A stretch of 64,000 nucleotides of DNA, taken from Tetrahymena elliotti 4EA. Taxonomy: Eukaryota; Ciliophora; Oligohymenophorea; Hymenostomatida; Tetrahymenidae. The notes below the pieces were generated by a model, which worked only from the letters and a program-made list of their open reading frames with translations, was not told the DNA's origin and ran no database searches. Each line of letters opens with the position of its first letter. Position 1 is the first letter of the stretch. The translations under genes were made by a program, and so were the position numbers. The stretch is from assembly GCA_000231825.2 (NCBI GenBank), contig JH720298.1, positions 439,742-503,741 of the forward strand, given 5' to 3'. Below are positions 10,660 through 23,722 of this stretch, in pieces.

Positions 10660-13348
10660 TGATTTGTATTGTATTTTGATTTGTTAACTAATTAAAAGGA
10701 GATTTTATTTATTAATAATTTATTATGATTTATTTGCCTAATGTATGTGTTACTATGATCTTTCAAATATGAAATTTCAAAGTGCGAATAAATAATTTAA
10801 TTAATCAATGAATATATCTATCTATCTAATATTTTTAATTTCTTTTTACTTTTTCTTAATTTCCTTTTTGTATTTTTTTATTTGTTTTGTATATCTCAAA
10901 TAATTTAATATAAATTTTTATCTTCCTTTCACTTTTATTTTTGCATTGAACCCTCCCTCATAATAATTATTCTTGGCACAAAATCTCACACAAAAAACAG
11001 TCAATCAATCAATAACTCATTCACTCTATATTGAAAGTATTATTGATACCGATAACATATTTTCTTTTAAATATAATTCATTTTGCTTGTTTTTCTTCTA
11101 ATATTTTTCATATTTGAATGATGATTATCTTTCTCCATATTTTTGTTTACAGTCTCAATTTTAGATAGGATTTATGTTTTACTGACATTTCGATCATCGT
11201 ATATTTAATTCACCAATCTTTTTAGATTATACTAATTATTTTTTTAAAAAGGTCAGCTAATTTTCCTTACACTAGACCTTTCTGCAAATCATCAAATTAA
11301 GTGATTCTGGTTATTTTTTTTTCTTCAAGTAGCATCATTTTATTTTAAATAAAAAAATTCAAAATACATCATTCTCAAAAATATTTTCATTTATTTTTAA
11401 CTATTACTGAAAAATTAGCTTTTAAATAGCAAAATTACTAAAGTTTTTTTTAATTTTTACTGATATAAAATAATATATATTACATTCATTACTGCTGATT
11501 CATTTTTTTAATAAACATAGACCTTTAAAATATAGTGTAGTTAATCTTTTATTGTGGCTAATCACTTTTATAATCTTAAATAAATTAGCTTCTAATAATA
11601 TAATTTAGGTAAGTAAGTAGGGGTAATTAATTTTTAATCTTATCTGAGCCACAAATATTTGGTAAAATAAAGAGGAAAAGGTAAGTTTAAAAGTAATATT
11701 TTTGATAAAGAAATTATAAAGAATTAATTAATATGATGCTTCAGTAGAAAAAAATAGTTCTATAATTTATTAAACTGCTTATGGGTATAGTAATCTTAGG
11801 AATATTTTATCAATACTTTCTTTAAAAAATTATTACCCTTAAAAAATATTTGGCAAATAATCCAAATTGAATAATTGTAAATAAATTTAGGGTTGATTAT
11901 ACTTTTTATCTTAGTATCTAATTTCAGATTAGATATAAAAATTAAAATCAACATACACAAATCAATGTTTTAAATATCAATCAGCTTTTATTTTTTTGTT
12001 CCCACCAAATTTTGATATTTTTACACTTAAAAGAGTAAATAAAATATCTAGCTAGAATAATAGTAAACCATGTATATTATCAGGCAAATTTACTGAAGGT
12101 AATTAATTTACCTCAAACTAAATAAATTATTTTGCTCTATATTGATAAACTATAAATTAATTATTTCAGATATTTAAACAGAAATAATTACCAGTGCAAT
12201 TAGTTATATAAAATATAATTCTATAAGCATCATAACCAAGATAATCTTATAGCTGTTAAAAAAATATTTTAAAATTAAAAGCCATGAAGTATTTTAACTT
12301 AATTCATTCTTTTAAGCAAGTAATTCTTATAAAAAATCTATTTAAAAAGATAACAAATAAATAATGGTTTGTTCCTTTATTTTATATCAGGTAAATTCTT
12401 AGTTAATTTGTGTAATTTCAATTTGTTAATTTGTTTGTTAACTCACTCTTTATTTATTTAGAATGATGAGTTTTAGCAGTGGAAAAGACATTCTACTCTA
12501 TTGTGAGTCAACCTAAGTATTCCAGAAGAGCAAAATTTACATGAGCAATGACATTCATCATGTAATCCACCTTAAGACATATTGACTTCTTATTTAATCT
12601 AATAAAATAGAAGATTAAATAGATTATTATTGTTTTTATTAAAAAATTTGAATCAAAAGAGATTTAAATCTTTTTTTGTCGATTAATCAGGCATTAATTA
12701 ATTAATTATTTATTTGATTCAGTATTCTTTTACCCAAATCAATTATAAAATTCATATAAAAATTGAGGGGTTTAATTGTGCCTTTGATCTTAAACCTTAA
12801 AGTAGATTAATTTCTGCTGAAAGTATTGAAAATGTATTTTAATAAATAAAATAAATTTAAGGCTACTTCTATCCAACAATATTATCTAAGAATATCCATT
12901 CAATATTAATGTCATAAAAGTTAAATATATGTTTCTAATTGGAATATTTTTTAAATCACATAAGTTTTTTACTTAATTAAAGTGAATGAAGTAAAAAGTA
13001 TTTCATTATGAAGTTAATTTCTAATTACTATCTTTTTCTATTTAAATATAAATATAACTGAAGAATAAGTAACGTTCATTTTCATCAACACTATCTCTTC
13101 AGTTTTTGCTTTTTTATTTCTTTTTTACATTGTTTTAAATGAAATTTGACCAAAATTCTTGATAAAAATCTAGTTTTTTTTTTAAATAAGAGATCTTTAA
13201 GCTTTAGAATGCATACTTTATGACATCTAATTAATAAAACAATTCAAGTGGGTGGATAACTGACTTAATTATGTGAGTAATTATTAACCCATTTAACAAA
13301 ACTTATTTTTTATTTATTCAGTTTTTTCAGTTTCTATTTTAAATTTTC
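10660..13348. other. Long spacer containing a gene relict
   Basis: The first 450 bp are the upstream region of the Ser/Gln-rich gene, with pyrimidine-rich stretches at 10850-10990. Most of the rest is featureless AT-rich DNA. The exception is about 12443-12600, a less AT-rich island encoding a short Cys-rich fragment on the minus strand (listed separately). Confidence 0.5.
12443..12602 (-). pseudogene. Fragment of a Cys-rich paralogue
   Basis: On the minus strand, ATG at 12580 to TGA at 12445-12443 gives 45 residues including DECHCSCKFC and VECLFHCQNSSF. The frame stays open upstream to an AG at about 12602, so it may be an orphaned exon. The pattern closely follows the C-terminal part of the gene at 13349-14514 (VCLCSCNVC, then VENCSIRCQSN), including the preceding VN and H-D residues. 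No other exons are visible around it, so it is read as a truncated duplicate. It could instead be a tiny expressed gene. On the plus strand the same island holds a 40-codon frame, which is less convincing. Confidence 0.5.
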
Positions 13349-14514
13349 TCAAACTTTCTTATTAGATTTTTGAATGATGAATTTGTAATTAGAATTAACA
13401 AGAATGGAATCAGCATATTTTAAAATATTTTTTTAAATAAATACTAAAGTTAATTAAAAATTTACTAATGCTTCATTTGATTGACATCTGATGGAGCAAT
13501 TTTCTACAGAGTGAATGCTTCTAGGTTTACAAACATTACAAGAACATAAACAAACTCTATCAGTATGAGTAACGTAATCTATATTGACATCACTAAAAAC
13601 TTCTAAATTATGTAGGGTTTCTTCTGCTGGATTTCCATATATACGGAAACCTCTTTGTAAATAAATACTGTCTCTTTTATCACTTAAATAGCCCATTGTA
13701 AAATATTTAGAAGTTTTAGAAATAGGAGTACCCATTCCATAACCATTATCAAATAAAAAGTAAGCATTTCTGAATAAAATAGATCTTAATGTTTAATTAG
13801 GCATATCAACAGTAAAATTATGATGGAAGGTGCATTCATTTACTTCTTTTGCATATTTATCATGACACTCCTTTGAACATGTTGCTGTACTACAAGCTGC
13901 ACATATACCTGCATTCATTTCATGTTCTATTGGCTTTCCTTTAAATAATAATTAAATGAGTTCACAATTTATTCTACTAATCATAATTCTTAGTTTTCAT
14001 TCTCAAGCTTTAATGAATATTTGTAGCTATGAAGACAATTTATTAACAAAATAATTACCGCAAGGACATTTCAAATTCTATAAATGCAATTTAGCCAAAT
14101 GACCACAATTATAATCTTTATTCTTTTTGCTTTTTGGTGCTAAATTATATTTTTTGTAAGAATCCTCACCCCCTAATTGATAATGTTAAAAATGAAGATT
14201 AAGTTATATCTAAAATGCTAAAATAATTCAATTCAATAAATATCATAATTAGCAATGTCGTGATTTGCATTTTTAACAATTTATTGCTTGATTAAATTCA
14301 TAATTAGCTTACAACTAACATCGCAGTGGTTTGTAATATGTTTATGAGAACATATGTAGCACATTTCTAATTCGCAAGAAATGCAAAATTCATTTGCCTT
14401 AATATTTTTTAAACGAGTGATATCATGCAATTAGCACTCACCCTTACTGTTCTTAATTGCTATGGTACCTTATACATTTGTTGTTGACTTTAAACTTTAA
14501 AAAAATTTTCTCAT
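13349..14514 (-). CDS. Cys/His-rich B-box-like zinc-binding protein
   Basis: Proposed exons are 14514-14313, 14172-14037 and 13976-13349, about 321 residues ending ...SNKKV then TGA. Residues about 30-66 read C-x2-H...FC-x7-MC-x2-C-x-H...H-C (ECQLH, then FCISCELEMCYIC, then HITNHC), which fits a B-box type zinc finger. Further Cys/His clusters follow: CGH...CPCG, then ICAACSTATCSKECH, and near the C-terminus VCLCSCNVC with VENCSIRC. These suggest several structural zinc sites, as in TRIM-like or UBR-like proteins, but no RING finger is seen. Intron 1 starts with GTAAGC. Intron 2 starts with an unusual GTCTTC and is the least certain boundary, though phase is kept. A fragment of a paralogue lies about 0.8 kb downstream. 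Confidence 0.65.
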
Positions 14515-15032
14515 GATAAAAAAACTAAATTCTATTAACGAAGTAGAAACCTAAAAAATAAGTAAGAATAATTAATATTTCAAGTATATTCCAAAAAAGA
14601 TATGCCTATTTTGCTTGATTAAAAAAAAGTTAAAATATTATCAATATTTACAGTAATTTACTTTAAACAGACATTTCAAAATATCAATCAAATTTTAACT
14701 TCAATGCAAAAATAGAAGCTATTTTTCTATTATAAAACTTTAAAGTATAATTGAAAAACCTAAATTAATATTGTGATTGAATTTTTTGCTATTATTAATT
14801 CTATTTGTTACCCTACATAATTTAATATAATTTAACAAAAAATCTGAGGCTAATTCATCAATTTATTTTATTATTATTAGCTTATCATTATTTATAAAAA
14901 TTTAAAAATTATTTTAAATTAAAATATGAAAAATAATTTAGTTATTGCAACAAATATGAAGGGAAGTTTTTAAGATTAAATATTATTGAAATAAATCAGA
15001 CAAATATTGATAGTGAAATATGCAATTACATT
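14515..15032. other. Spacer
   Basis: This is AT-rich non-coding DNA between the 3' end of the 5-oxoprolinase gene and the start of the Cys-rich gene, both on the minus strand. I see no repeat, RNA gene or ORF with coding character. Confidence 0.5.
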
Positions 15033-18000
15033 TCAACATGTTTCTTGTTTTCTTTTGAAAGTAGATTCACTTCCTAAATTTACATAAGTATTACTATTAG
15101 ATTATTCTCCTATTTTTTCTTACTTTTTGTTTTTATCACCATAACCACCTCCACCAGGAGTGTTTATAATTATAATATCATTTTTTTAAACATCAATTGT
15201 GTTTTTTGCTCCCAAATTAGTAACTAAATCTCCTTGAACTAGCAAATTGAGACCCTTAGCTCCACTTTCTCCACCATTCAAACCAAATGGAGCAAAAACT
15301 CTTCTTTCACTTAAGATGCTTACTTTCAGAGGCTGCAAGAATTAAAATTCTCTAATAACACCATCTCCACCTTTAAATTGACCTTACCCACCACTTCCCT
15401 ATCTTATTTCAAATTTCCTTAAGATAACAGGATATCTTCTTTCTAATATTTCTGGATCAGTAATTCTTGTATTAGTCATATGACACTATTTTATTTATAT
15501 CAATGAACAATAAGAAGGTGAAATAAAATATATTTACCTAGATTGCATTTTATCCATTCCAAGATGGCCCAGCACCAGCACCTCCACAAATGGTTTCATA
15601 ATAACTCATGTTGTCGTTACCAAAAGTGAAATTGTTCATACACCCATAACTAGCTGCACATGCTTTAAATGCCTAAAAAATAAATAACATTAAATATTAA
15701 GTAGCTTTTTATGAATTAAAACTATAGATTATTTTGAAAGCAAAGCAATATTATATTTCTATAAACTAACTCTAAAAAATATTAATTACTTTCAAAATAA
15801 GGTCAGTAATTCTTTGTGATGTAAGCACATTTCCACCAACTATTGGGGAGTTTTCACTGGGACAAAGTAAAGAATTTTTAGGTATCTCAAATGTAATTGG
15901 TTTCAAGCAACCCTCATTTAAGAGAATTTCAGAATTGACTAAACATCTCAAGCAATAAATAATTGCAGAAGTAGTAACCGCATAAGGAGCATTTATATTA
16001 CTAAGAACCTAATATCCTGTTCCCTCAAAATCAAGGTGAGCTTTTCTATTTATTCTATCTATTGTTAACTTAAGGCAAATAGGAGTACCATCATCCATAT
16101 ACTCTACTTCCTATATGGTATCAACTTAAGCCATTTAATTTTTTATTGACAGATCTACAAGCATTCTTCTAACTGATTCTTCAGCATTGTCTTATATAAA
16201 ATGCATATAAGCTTGAACATAATGAAGAGAATACTCTTAAATAAGCTATTTAATCAAATCTACTCCCCTATTATTTGCACTCACTTGAGCTTTAATATCT
16301 GATACATTGTCATTCAATGCTCTAGTACCTCTTTGATTTGGACCTAATTTTGTAATGATTTAGTTAATTATAAGTATATTTATTTAACCACCAAATTTTG
16401 TAGATTAATTTTGGTGTGTTTTAATCTATTTCAAAATACATTTTTTACTGATCTCAAATTTTTTAAATAAATTTCAAATTTGAGTTTATTTAACAAAATT
16501 ATTGCTTGATCAAATTTAAATGAGAATAAGAACTGAATGATTGATTCATTTTGTCAAAATATTTTTAAAATACTTTTCCAAAAAACCCTTTTTTCTGTTT
16601 GAATTTATTCTTATATTCTTTATCTTTTATTATTTTTTTGTTCTTTGTCTTTATGAAATGAATAAAATAAAGTACCTGGATTTGTGAATATTTCAATTAT
16701 TTCTTATTCTTAAAGAACTCCTTCTCTGACTATTTTTAATGACTTTATGGCAATTCCTTCATCTAAAATACTACGTGAAAAAGGAGGCATTGATCCTGGA
16801 GTAAGACCTCCTACATCAGCATGATGACCTCTTGAAGCAATATAAAAGATAGGTTTTTTCTCTTTTGTTACTTAGTCCACAATATCAAATACAGGAGTGA
16901 TTATAGTTATATCAGGTAAGTGACTTCCACCAGCAGCTGGATGATTTGAAAGAATAACTTCGCCTTCTTTCCATGAAGTACCTAGTGTCCTAATTTGGTA
17001 TTTGATGGCTTCACTCATCGAACCTAAATGGACTGGTAAGTGAGGAGCATTAGCTACTAAACTAAATATTTTTAATAAAAAATAATTTTTCAAGTACTCT
17101 TTAGATAAAAAAATATTTATTTACCTTCCATTAGGTGCAAAAATTGCACAAGAAAAATCTAGTCTCTCTTTAATATTAGTGCTTACAGCAGTTCTTTAGA
17201 GAGTTCTACCCATTTATTCTGCTATACTCATAAATCTATTACTGAAGATTGATAATTCAATAGGATCGCATTTGACTTCCTCTTAGAAATAATTGACATT
17301 TTCTTATGATTATTTATTTTCTGAAAGCAAAAGATTTCTTTTTTTAGTAACCAAACATGTCCATCCAGGTTCTATTATGATTGTACTTGTTTCATTTAAT
17401 ATAACTGAAGGACCTTAAATTCTACTAGAAGGTTCAAGAGTTTCCATTTTGTAAACAGGCGTCTTGACTTCTTTAAGAGTACCTTCAATTTCGAAGTAAA
17501 CCATTTCTTCACTTATCTTTTAAATACTTTCTTATTCAATAAAGCTATTAAATTCTTCAGAATCCTATTCCAAATCTTTGCTCTTGTTTGCAATAGTTCT
17601 TACTCTACATTAATCAATGCATATTCTTCTCTTTTCTAAGACAAAACCAAATTCTTTTTAATGCTAATGAATAAATTTAGATAAAACATCTTAATTAGAG
17701 CACTCCTCAAGAATTTAAATTTAAGTATCTGTTCCTTCATAACGTACAGATAAGTATCTCTCATGATGGATATTTTCTTTACTAAAGTTTAAATTGCTTA
17801 GAAGCTAGGTATTCTTAACTTAAAGTTCATCAAGTTTATTCTTGATATCCTCTTTTTGTTAAGAGTTGGAAAGATCTAAAATAATCTATAAAGGAAGAGA
17901 TGATTCTTCTACAACATTAGCTTTATCTAATCCATAAGCACTTAAAATACCTGCATACTCATGAATAAATATCTTTCTCATTCCCAATTTAGAAGCAATA

Positions 18001-20212
18001 GAGCATGCATGTTAAGCCCCTGCACCACCAAAAATATTTAAAATATCATGTTTAGGATTGCATCCTTTACCTTAAGTAATATTTCTTATTGGTCTACACA
18101 TACTTTCGTTAGCAACTTTAACATACCCATATGCAACTTCTTCAATTGTCATTTTTTTAACTTATTTTCCTTGATTTGCTTTAGTGATTTCTTCATTAAT
18201 CTAATTGGTCAATTCTTCAAATCTAGAATAAAATATCTTTTAACAAATTTTCAATTTTAAAATAAAACTTACTTTTGTATTGTTAAATTTTTAAATAACT
18301 CCTCATCATTATTTTTACCAAATATTTTAGGGAAATATTTTGGCTAAATTCTTCCTAAATATTAAATAGTTTTTTATGTTTAATATGTACCTATGAATAA
18401 TAGAATTTAAAGAAAAATTGCTTTAATTTATACCTAGAATTAAATTTGCATCAGTAATAGCTAGTTATCCGTTTCTACCATAACAAACAGGACCTGGAGT
18501 GGCTCCTGCTGACTCTGGTCCTACCTTAAAAATTCCATTAGTATAAAACAAGCGAGATCCACCACCAGCTGCTACAGTATTAATATCTAAATGAGGAGTC
18601 TAGATCATTACACCCGCTATTTAAGCATCGAAAATATGATCAAACTTCACTCCATCATATCTAGAAACATCTGTTGAAGTACCACCCATATCAAAACCAA
18701 TAATTCCTTTAAATTCTTTGTTACTTTTCAGCAAAAATTTAGATGTCTCTGCATATCCTATAACACCACCTGCAGGTCCTGAAAGAATAGATCTCGAACC
18801 TCTAAAATTAGAAATGTCACATAAACCTCCATCAGATTACATAAAATATATTTATGTTTATTTTATGTCACTGTCAAACCCACTGACAAACGTCTAGAGA
18901 TATCTAAAAACTTTTTTAAAATGTTGAAATAAATTGATATGAATTTTATATTATTTAATAATAATATAATATTTGATAATCTATATTTAATAAATTATTA
19001 AAATAAACAGTGAGTGATCAAAGTATGGGTGTAAAAACCCATTTATTAGCTATCATGTTTGGGTTTATAGTATATTTGAATTTATTTAATAGTAGAATCA
19101 AAATAGAATTGAAAAGTTTCTCCAAATCAGCCTAATATGGATGTTTTATGGGTGCAGCCATATTTTGACCATGCCTAAATAAATTATTTATATTTCATTC
19201 ATCATAAGTAGTGTATTGATGCCAGCTTTTTCAACTTAGAATTTCATTTGAATATTTGAGAATTGAGAAAATATTTTATAAAATCTTGAATTAAACAATT
19301 TTTTGAGCTTGAAAAAATGATGAAAAAAGTGCATTTTTATGTGTTTTGATAGCAAGAAATATATAAGATATGAAAAAAAAAGACTTTTTCTGGAAAATTT
19401 TTTTTTTTTGAATGTGTGAGTAATTAATTACTGTATGGATTAAGGTAGGCATCTAAAGTTGCTGTTGAACCTCTTGGAAGTATTTTAATCATAGGAATTA
19501 TTTTAGAAGAAAGAGAGATTTAAGGGAACCCTAGTTTTTATGCAATTTATCCAACAATTTCTTCATGCTTGCTGTAAGAAGGGGAATGCATAAAAACAAC
19601 AGAAAGAGCCTCAATACCAGATTCTTTTAATTTAGATAAATCTTATTCTACTTATTGCTCATTAATTTTTTATTAAATTTCAACAAATTCTCCTGTAATT
19701 CCTTCACATAAATTAGAAATTTAGCTTCTGTTTTCACTTTCTTTAATGATACGCACTCTTTCATCAACTTCTAAAACAGCCTCATAGAGTACTTCTGGTT
19801 TACTGTTAGTTAAATCAAAAATATTAGGACGAGATTGATTGCCAATTTTTAATAAATCTTTGAAGCCTTTTGTAACTACTAAAGCTGTTTTGACACCTTT
19901 TCTCTCCAAAAGAGCATTAGTAGCAACAGTTGTACCCATTCTTAAACTTTTAATATGCTTTGAAGGAATAGGAGTATTCAAAGGTACTTAAATATTTAAG
20001 ATATTCTCCAGTAATCTTCTGATTCCTTCTCTAGGTCCATCTCCATAAATAGGATCTTCTGAAAGAAGCTTATAAACAATTGATTCTTAGTAAACATCAT
20101 TTTACAAAACATTACAGTATATGTCTGTAAAAGTACCACCTCTATCTATAGAGAATTCTAATTTAACATTTTGATCTATTGAGTAATTTCCTTTACAAAT
20201 TTTAGAAGTCAT
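15033..20212 (-). CDS. OPLAH: 5-oxoprolinase (ATP-hydrolysing)
   Basis: This enzyme opens 5-oxo-L-proline to L-glutamate using ATP, in the gamma-glutamyl (glutathione) cycle in the cytosol. Exons: 20212-19432, 18910-18434, 18354-18273, 18222-17125, 17061-16676, 16343-15790, 15672-15538 and 15485-15033. They join without phase conflict into 1321 residues, close to the ~1290 of animal and fungal enzymes. Hallmarks run in family order: N-terminal [14 protein letters not shown] and [16 protein letters not shown]; the hydantoinase-A core [34 protein letters not shown] and [15 protein letters not shown]; and the hydantoinase-B half with [35 protein letters not shown] and a C-terminal NTPGGGGYG. Both domains look intact, with no missing key motif. 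Intron 1 (18911-19431, 521 nt) is unusually long for this window; the others are 50-332 nt. Confidence 0.95.
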
Positions 20213-21733
20213 TTTAATTGATTTTTTGATTTTACTCTCCTGATATCTTTTTAATTAGAGTTTTTTATATTACGTTTTGCTAAACAAAAAATAGATAAAA
20301 TCTAATAAATAGTGATGATCAAAATATTTATTCAAGATTTAGCAAATTAGAAATACAAATTTTGTGAAAGCTAATTTTGTAAATTAAAAACTAGCTTTTT
20401 CAACACAATTTCAATCTGTATTCCTTTTTTTTTCTATTGCATAAAATTAAGTTATTCTACAAATATTAATAGAATATCAAATTCAATACCAAAATATATT
20501 TCTTGTTGGGACAAAAAATAGATAGATAGCATCAAATAGATAGTGATAATCAAAATATTTATTCAAGAAATTCACAAAATATTGTGATTGATCATTTTTG
20601 TAAATAAAAATTTATCTTTTTCAACATAAAATTCATATCCTTTTTTTTCAATAACTTAAATTAAGTTATTCTCGAAATATTAATAGAATATCAAATTAAA
20701 CAAAAAATAAATTTCTTATTGGGAAAAAAAATAGATAGTGATAATCAAAATATTTATTCTAGTAATTAGCAGATTCAAATTGATATTGCTCATTTTAAAA
20801 ATTAAAAATAAGCTGTTTAAAAATAAAATTAGATTTTTTTTGAATTAGATAGAATTAAATTATTCAAGACAAAGAAAGTCAATATCAAATTGACTACCAA
20901 AGTCTATATTTTCTATTAGGCATTTATATCGAATGAATGTTCTATTTTATTCTAAATTTATTATTTGAAATGAAATCACCAATTTTTTATTTTTATTCCA
21001 ATTTTTTAATCTGTGAACCTAAAATATTTTCCCTTATATTTGCTATAAGCTATTTTTTTATATGAATACTTTATATTTTTTGTTAATTATTTATATTAGA
21101 AATTTATTCATTCTTTAATGACAGAATTTTAATTAAAATAGTTTCAAAATTAAATGCAGCTTTTATAAAAATGACTGAACAAAAATTGTTTCTTTAATCT
21201 GAAATTTCTTTTTCTTTGATGAGCAATATTTATTTATTAAATAATATATAACTTAATAAAAAAACAATATGAAAATAAAAGTGAGAGACAACCTCATATT
21301 ATTCTCCACTTTTCATATTAGATTTTATAGATATTTCATCAATGAAATGAGTTAAATTCGTATTTGAGTGATAAATATAGGGTATTAAAATCTCAGATTT
21401 AATATAAAGAAATAACAAATAAAAAGAAATTTTAGTTTTATTTATTAATTCTGCTTTAAGAAAAATGAAATGTTTTTCAAATATTTGATATTTCAATCAA
21501 TCTTAATAATTTTGAGATTTCATTAGAGATATTTTAATTTAAATTAACTTAAATTTTAGTTTTAAGACAAAAACTACAACATAGAAACAAAATGAAAACT
21601 TAAGCTAAATTCTTTACACATTAAGATGATGAATATTAAATATAAGTTTATTTTTATAAATTTAGTATTTGTTTATTGTATCTTTTAACAAAATACATCA
21701 CACTCAGTTGGTTAGTCATTTAATAGTCAATCA
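20213..21733. other. Spacer with a tandem repeat block
   Basis: This is the upstream region of the 5-oxoprolinase gene and the downstream region of the next minus-strand gene. About 20284-20930 is a three-unit diverged tandem repeat, listed separately. The remainder (20931-21733) is AT-rich with no coding character. Confidence 0.55.
20284..20930. repeat. Diverged tandem repeat, three units of about 210-225 bp
   Basis: Three successive units start near 20284, 20511 and 20722. Each opens with an A-run plus 'atagata', then 'atagtgat.atcaaaatat' and 'ttattca'. A pyrimidine run, 'attaa.ttattc', 'atatcaaatt' and 'ttcttgttggg' or 'ttcttattggg' follow. The third unit is the most diverged. There are no ORFs and no terminal inverted repeats, so this looks like an old local satellite rather than a transposon. 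Confidence 0.75.
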
Positions 21734-22561
21734 TCAATTAAAAATATCGTTTACTGTAAGGTGGTTACTTATTGTTTTTGTTTTATTAGATTAGCTTATG
21801 TTGTTTTGGTTAGAGTTAAGTGTTGCTTGCTACTAGGATTCTGATTCAATAAGTTTGCTAAACTTTATTTTTTTTGTATATGGTTATTATTGTTAATTGT
21901 TTTGCAAAGATTTATATTATTGCTATTGATAATACATTTAGTTTTATTATTAATCTTCATCCTCATCATATTCATTTTCTTCAAGGTAAATTTTATCATT
22001 TTCATTTTCATCATACATATCTTCCTCATCATCTCCTTCTATCCCATTAAATCCATTGCTTATTTATTGGTATTCCATATTTTGGCTATAATCCTCTTCA
22101 TTTTCAGCATGGTCATATTGATCTTGCTCTTAATATTAATACAAGGGCTAGCTTTTCATATTATTATAAACTCCCATATACATACTATTCCTCATTTATA
22201 AATTTTCTTGTGCTCTAGAGTTTTGGAGGTTTTAAATATCCATATTATTTAAATTGGATGATGGTTGCATATCATCCTTTTTTTTAGATAAATGTTAAAC
22301 ATATTTTTAGGTATTATATTCTAAAGTAAATAAGCAAGAGTCTAAAGTTCCAAGTATTTCAGAGACAAACTCACTAATCTTTACAATATCATCCTAAGCT
22401 TATTAAATTTAAGTTGAGGTTATTTAAGTGTTGACCAAAGAATTTAAGAGGTTATCTAAAAGAGATATTATTTTTTAATTGTCTTCTAAGTGAGTCAACA
22501 ATTTGTTTGTTGTATTCTGTACACTGTTTGATAGTTATTCAAACAGGAATTATTTCATCAT
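21734..22561 (-). CDS. Hypothetical protein, helical N-terminus and acidic/Gln-rich C-terminus
   Basis: A single frame of exactly 276 codons runs from ATG at 22561 to TGA at 21736-21734 (275 residues, MMKQFLFEQLSNS...). The first 110 residues are amphipathic and Leu/Ile-rich (for example LTHLEDNQKIISLLDNLL), with no transmembrane segment, and look like a helical bundle or coiled coil. A Met/Tyr/Gln-rich linker is followed by a strongly acidic stretch at about residues 165-200 (GDDEEDMYDENEND, then ENEYDEDED) and a poly-Gln tail. A second in-frame ATG follows the first at once; either could be used. I do not recognise the family. The gene is divergent from the plus-strand gene at 23723. Confidence 0.7.
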
Positions 22562-23722
22562 TTTCAAATATTGTTTTTTTAGCTTTTTTATTTATTTCCT
22601 TGAAACAAATAATATTTTTTTATTTATATAAAATAAATTATCAAAATTTTTAGAACTCATCAATTTACTTTTATTCTCTCAAATCAAAACATTAATAATA
22701 TATTATATTCATTTTTCCATAAACTAAATTCATTTTTGGTTAATTTTTAGAAGCTCGTTAACAAAAATTTGTTAAAATTTTTATAAAAAATTTATATTTT
22801 CCCTCTTATTAATTTCTAAATAATCTTAATATTATTAATAAGGTAAAATAATGTCAGATATTTGATCTCATTTAATTCTAATTTCTAAAAAATTTTGCAA
22901 ATTTTTGATTTTGAAAACAAATATTCAAGCAATCAATATTTTGAGAGATGATATAAAATGATTTATTTTGTTAATTTTTATCATTCATATTGAGTAACAA
23001 TTTTAGAAGTAAATTTAAAAAGTTAAGTTAAAGAATACTTTCTTTATAGAATGATAATAAATATAGGGAAAAAAACTATTAAAGCTTATTGAAATTCTAT
23101 CCAATCTCTAAAATTTTCTAAGTAACAAATATATATAATGAGATTTCTTTTTTTAAATTAAAGTATGCATGGGTTGAACGGAAATTTCCTTAAAATTCAG
23201 CGTAATTTAGCATTTTAAGATTAAAAATTCTTAATTATTTTATTTAGAAATGAGTTAATAAATTGACGGGTAAATTATTTAATTAAATTAATTGGATGTT
23301 TTCACTAAATATTTTTAAATAAATAAAAACTTAAATTTTAAAATGAATATAAAAAAAAATGTTCTAAAAATATTTGATTATTAAATTAAATTATTTTGAG
23401 CTGAATTAATTAATTGTATTTTTAGTAAATGGAAGATAAATTAATTCATAAAAGATTTTTTAGATCAAAATTTGATAAAAAGAACAGATTTTATTAGAAA
23501 ATAAAATAGACATAAAAGATTTAGTTAAATTCTAATTATGTTTTTAGTTTCCAGAAATATCTAAACTAGAAAAATTATAATCCATCGAGAAAAAATAATA
23601 ATAAAGATATCTATCTATCTTCCATGGATTAGAACTCTACAGGGTATCTATAAATATTTTTGTAATCTAATTAATTTCATTAAGATTATAAATATTACAA
23701 AAAATAAAAAACTGAAAAAAAA
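22562..23722. other. Divergent intergenic region (shared upstream)
   Basis: About 1.16 kb lies between two divergently transcribed genes, so it presumably contains both promoters. It is AT-rich throughout, with short runs such as tandem 'atct' at about 23609. No specific promoter motif can be named. Confidence 0.45.

Noticed and set aside
21890..22201. Plus-strand hydrophobic 103-codon frame
   Set aside because: It is antisense to the acidic/Gln-rich part of the gene at 21734-22561. Leu/Ile/Phe runs are the expected reverse complement of Glu/Asp/Lys/Asn codons.
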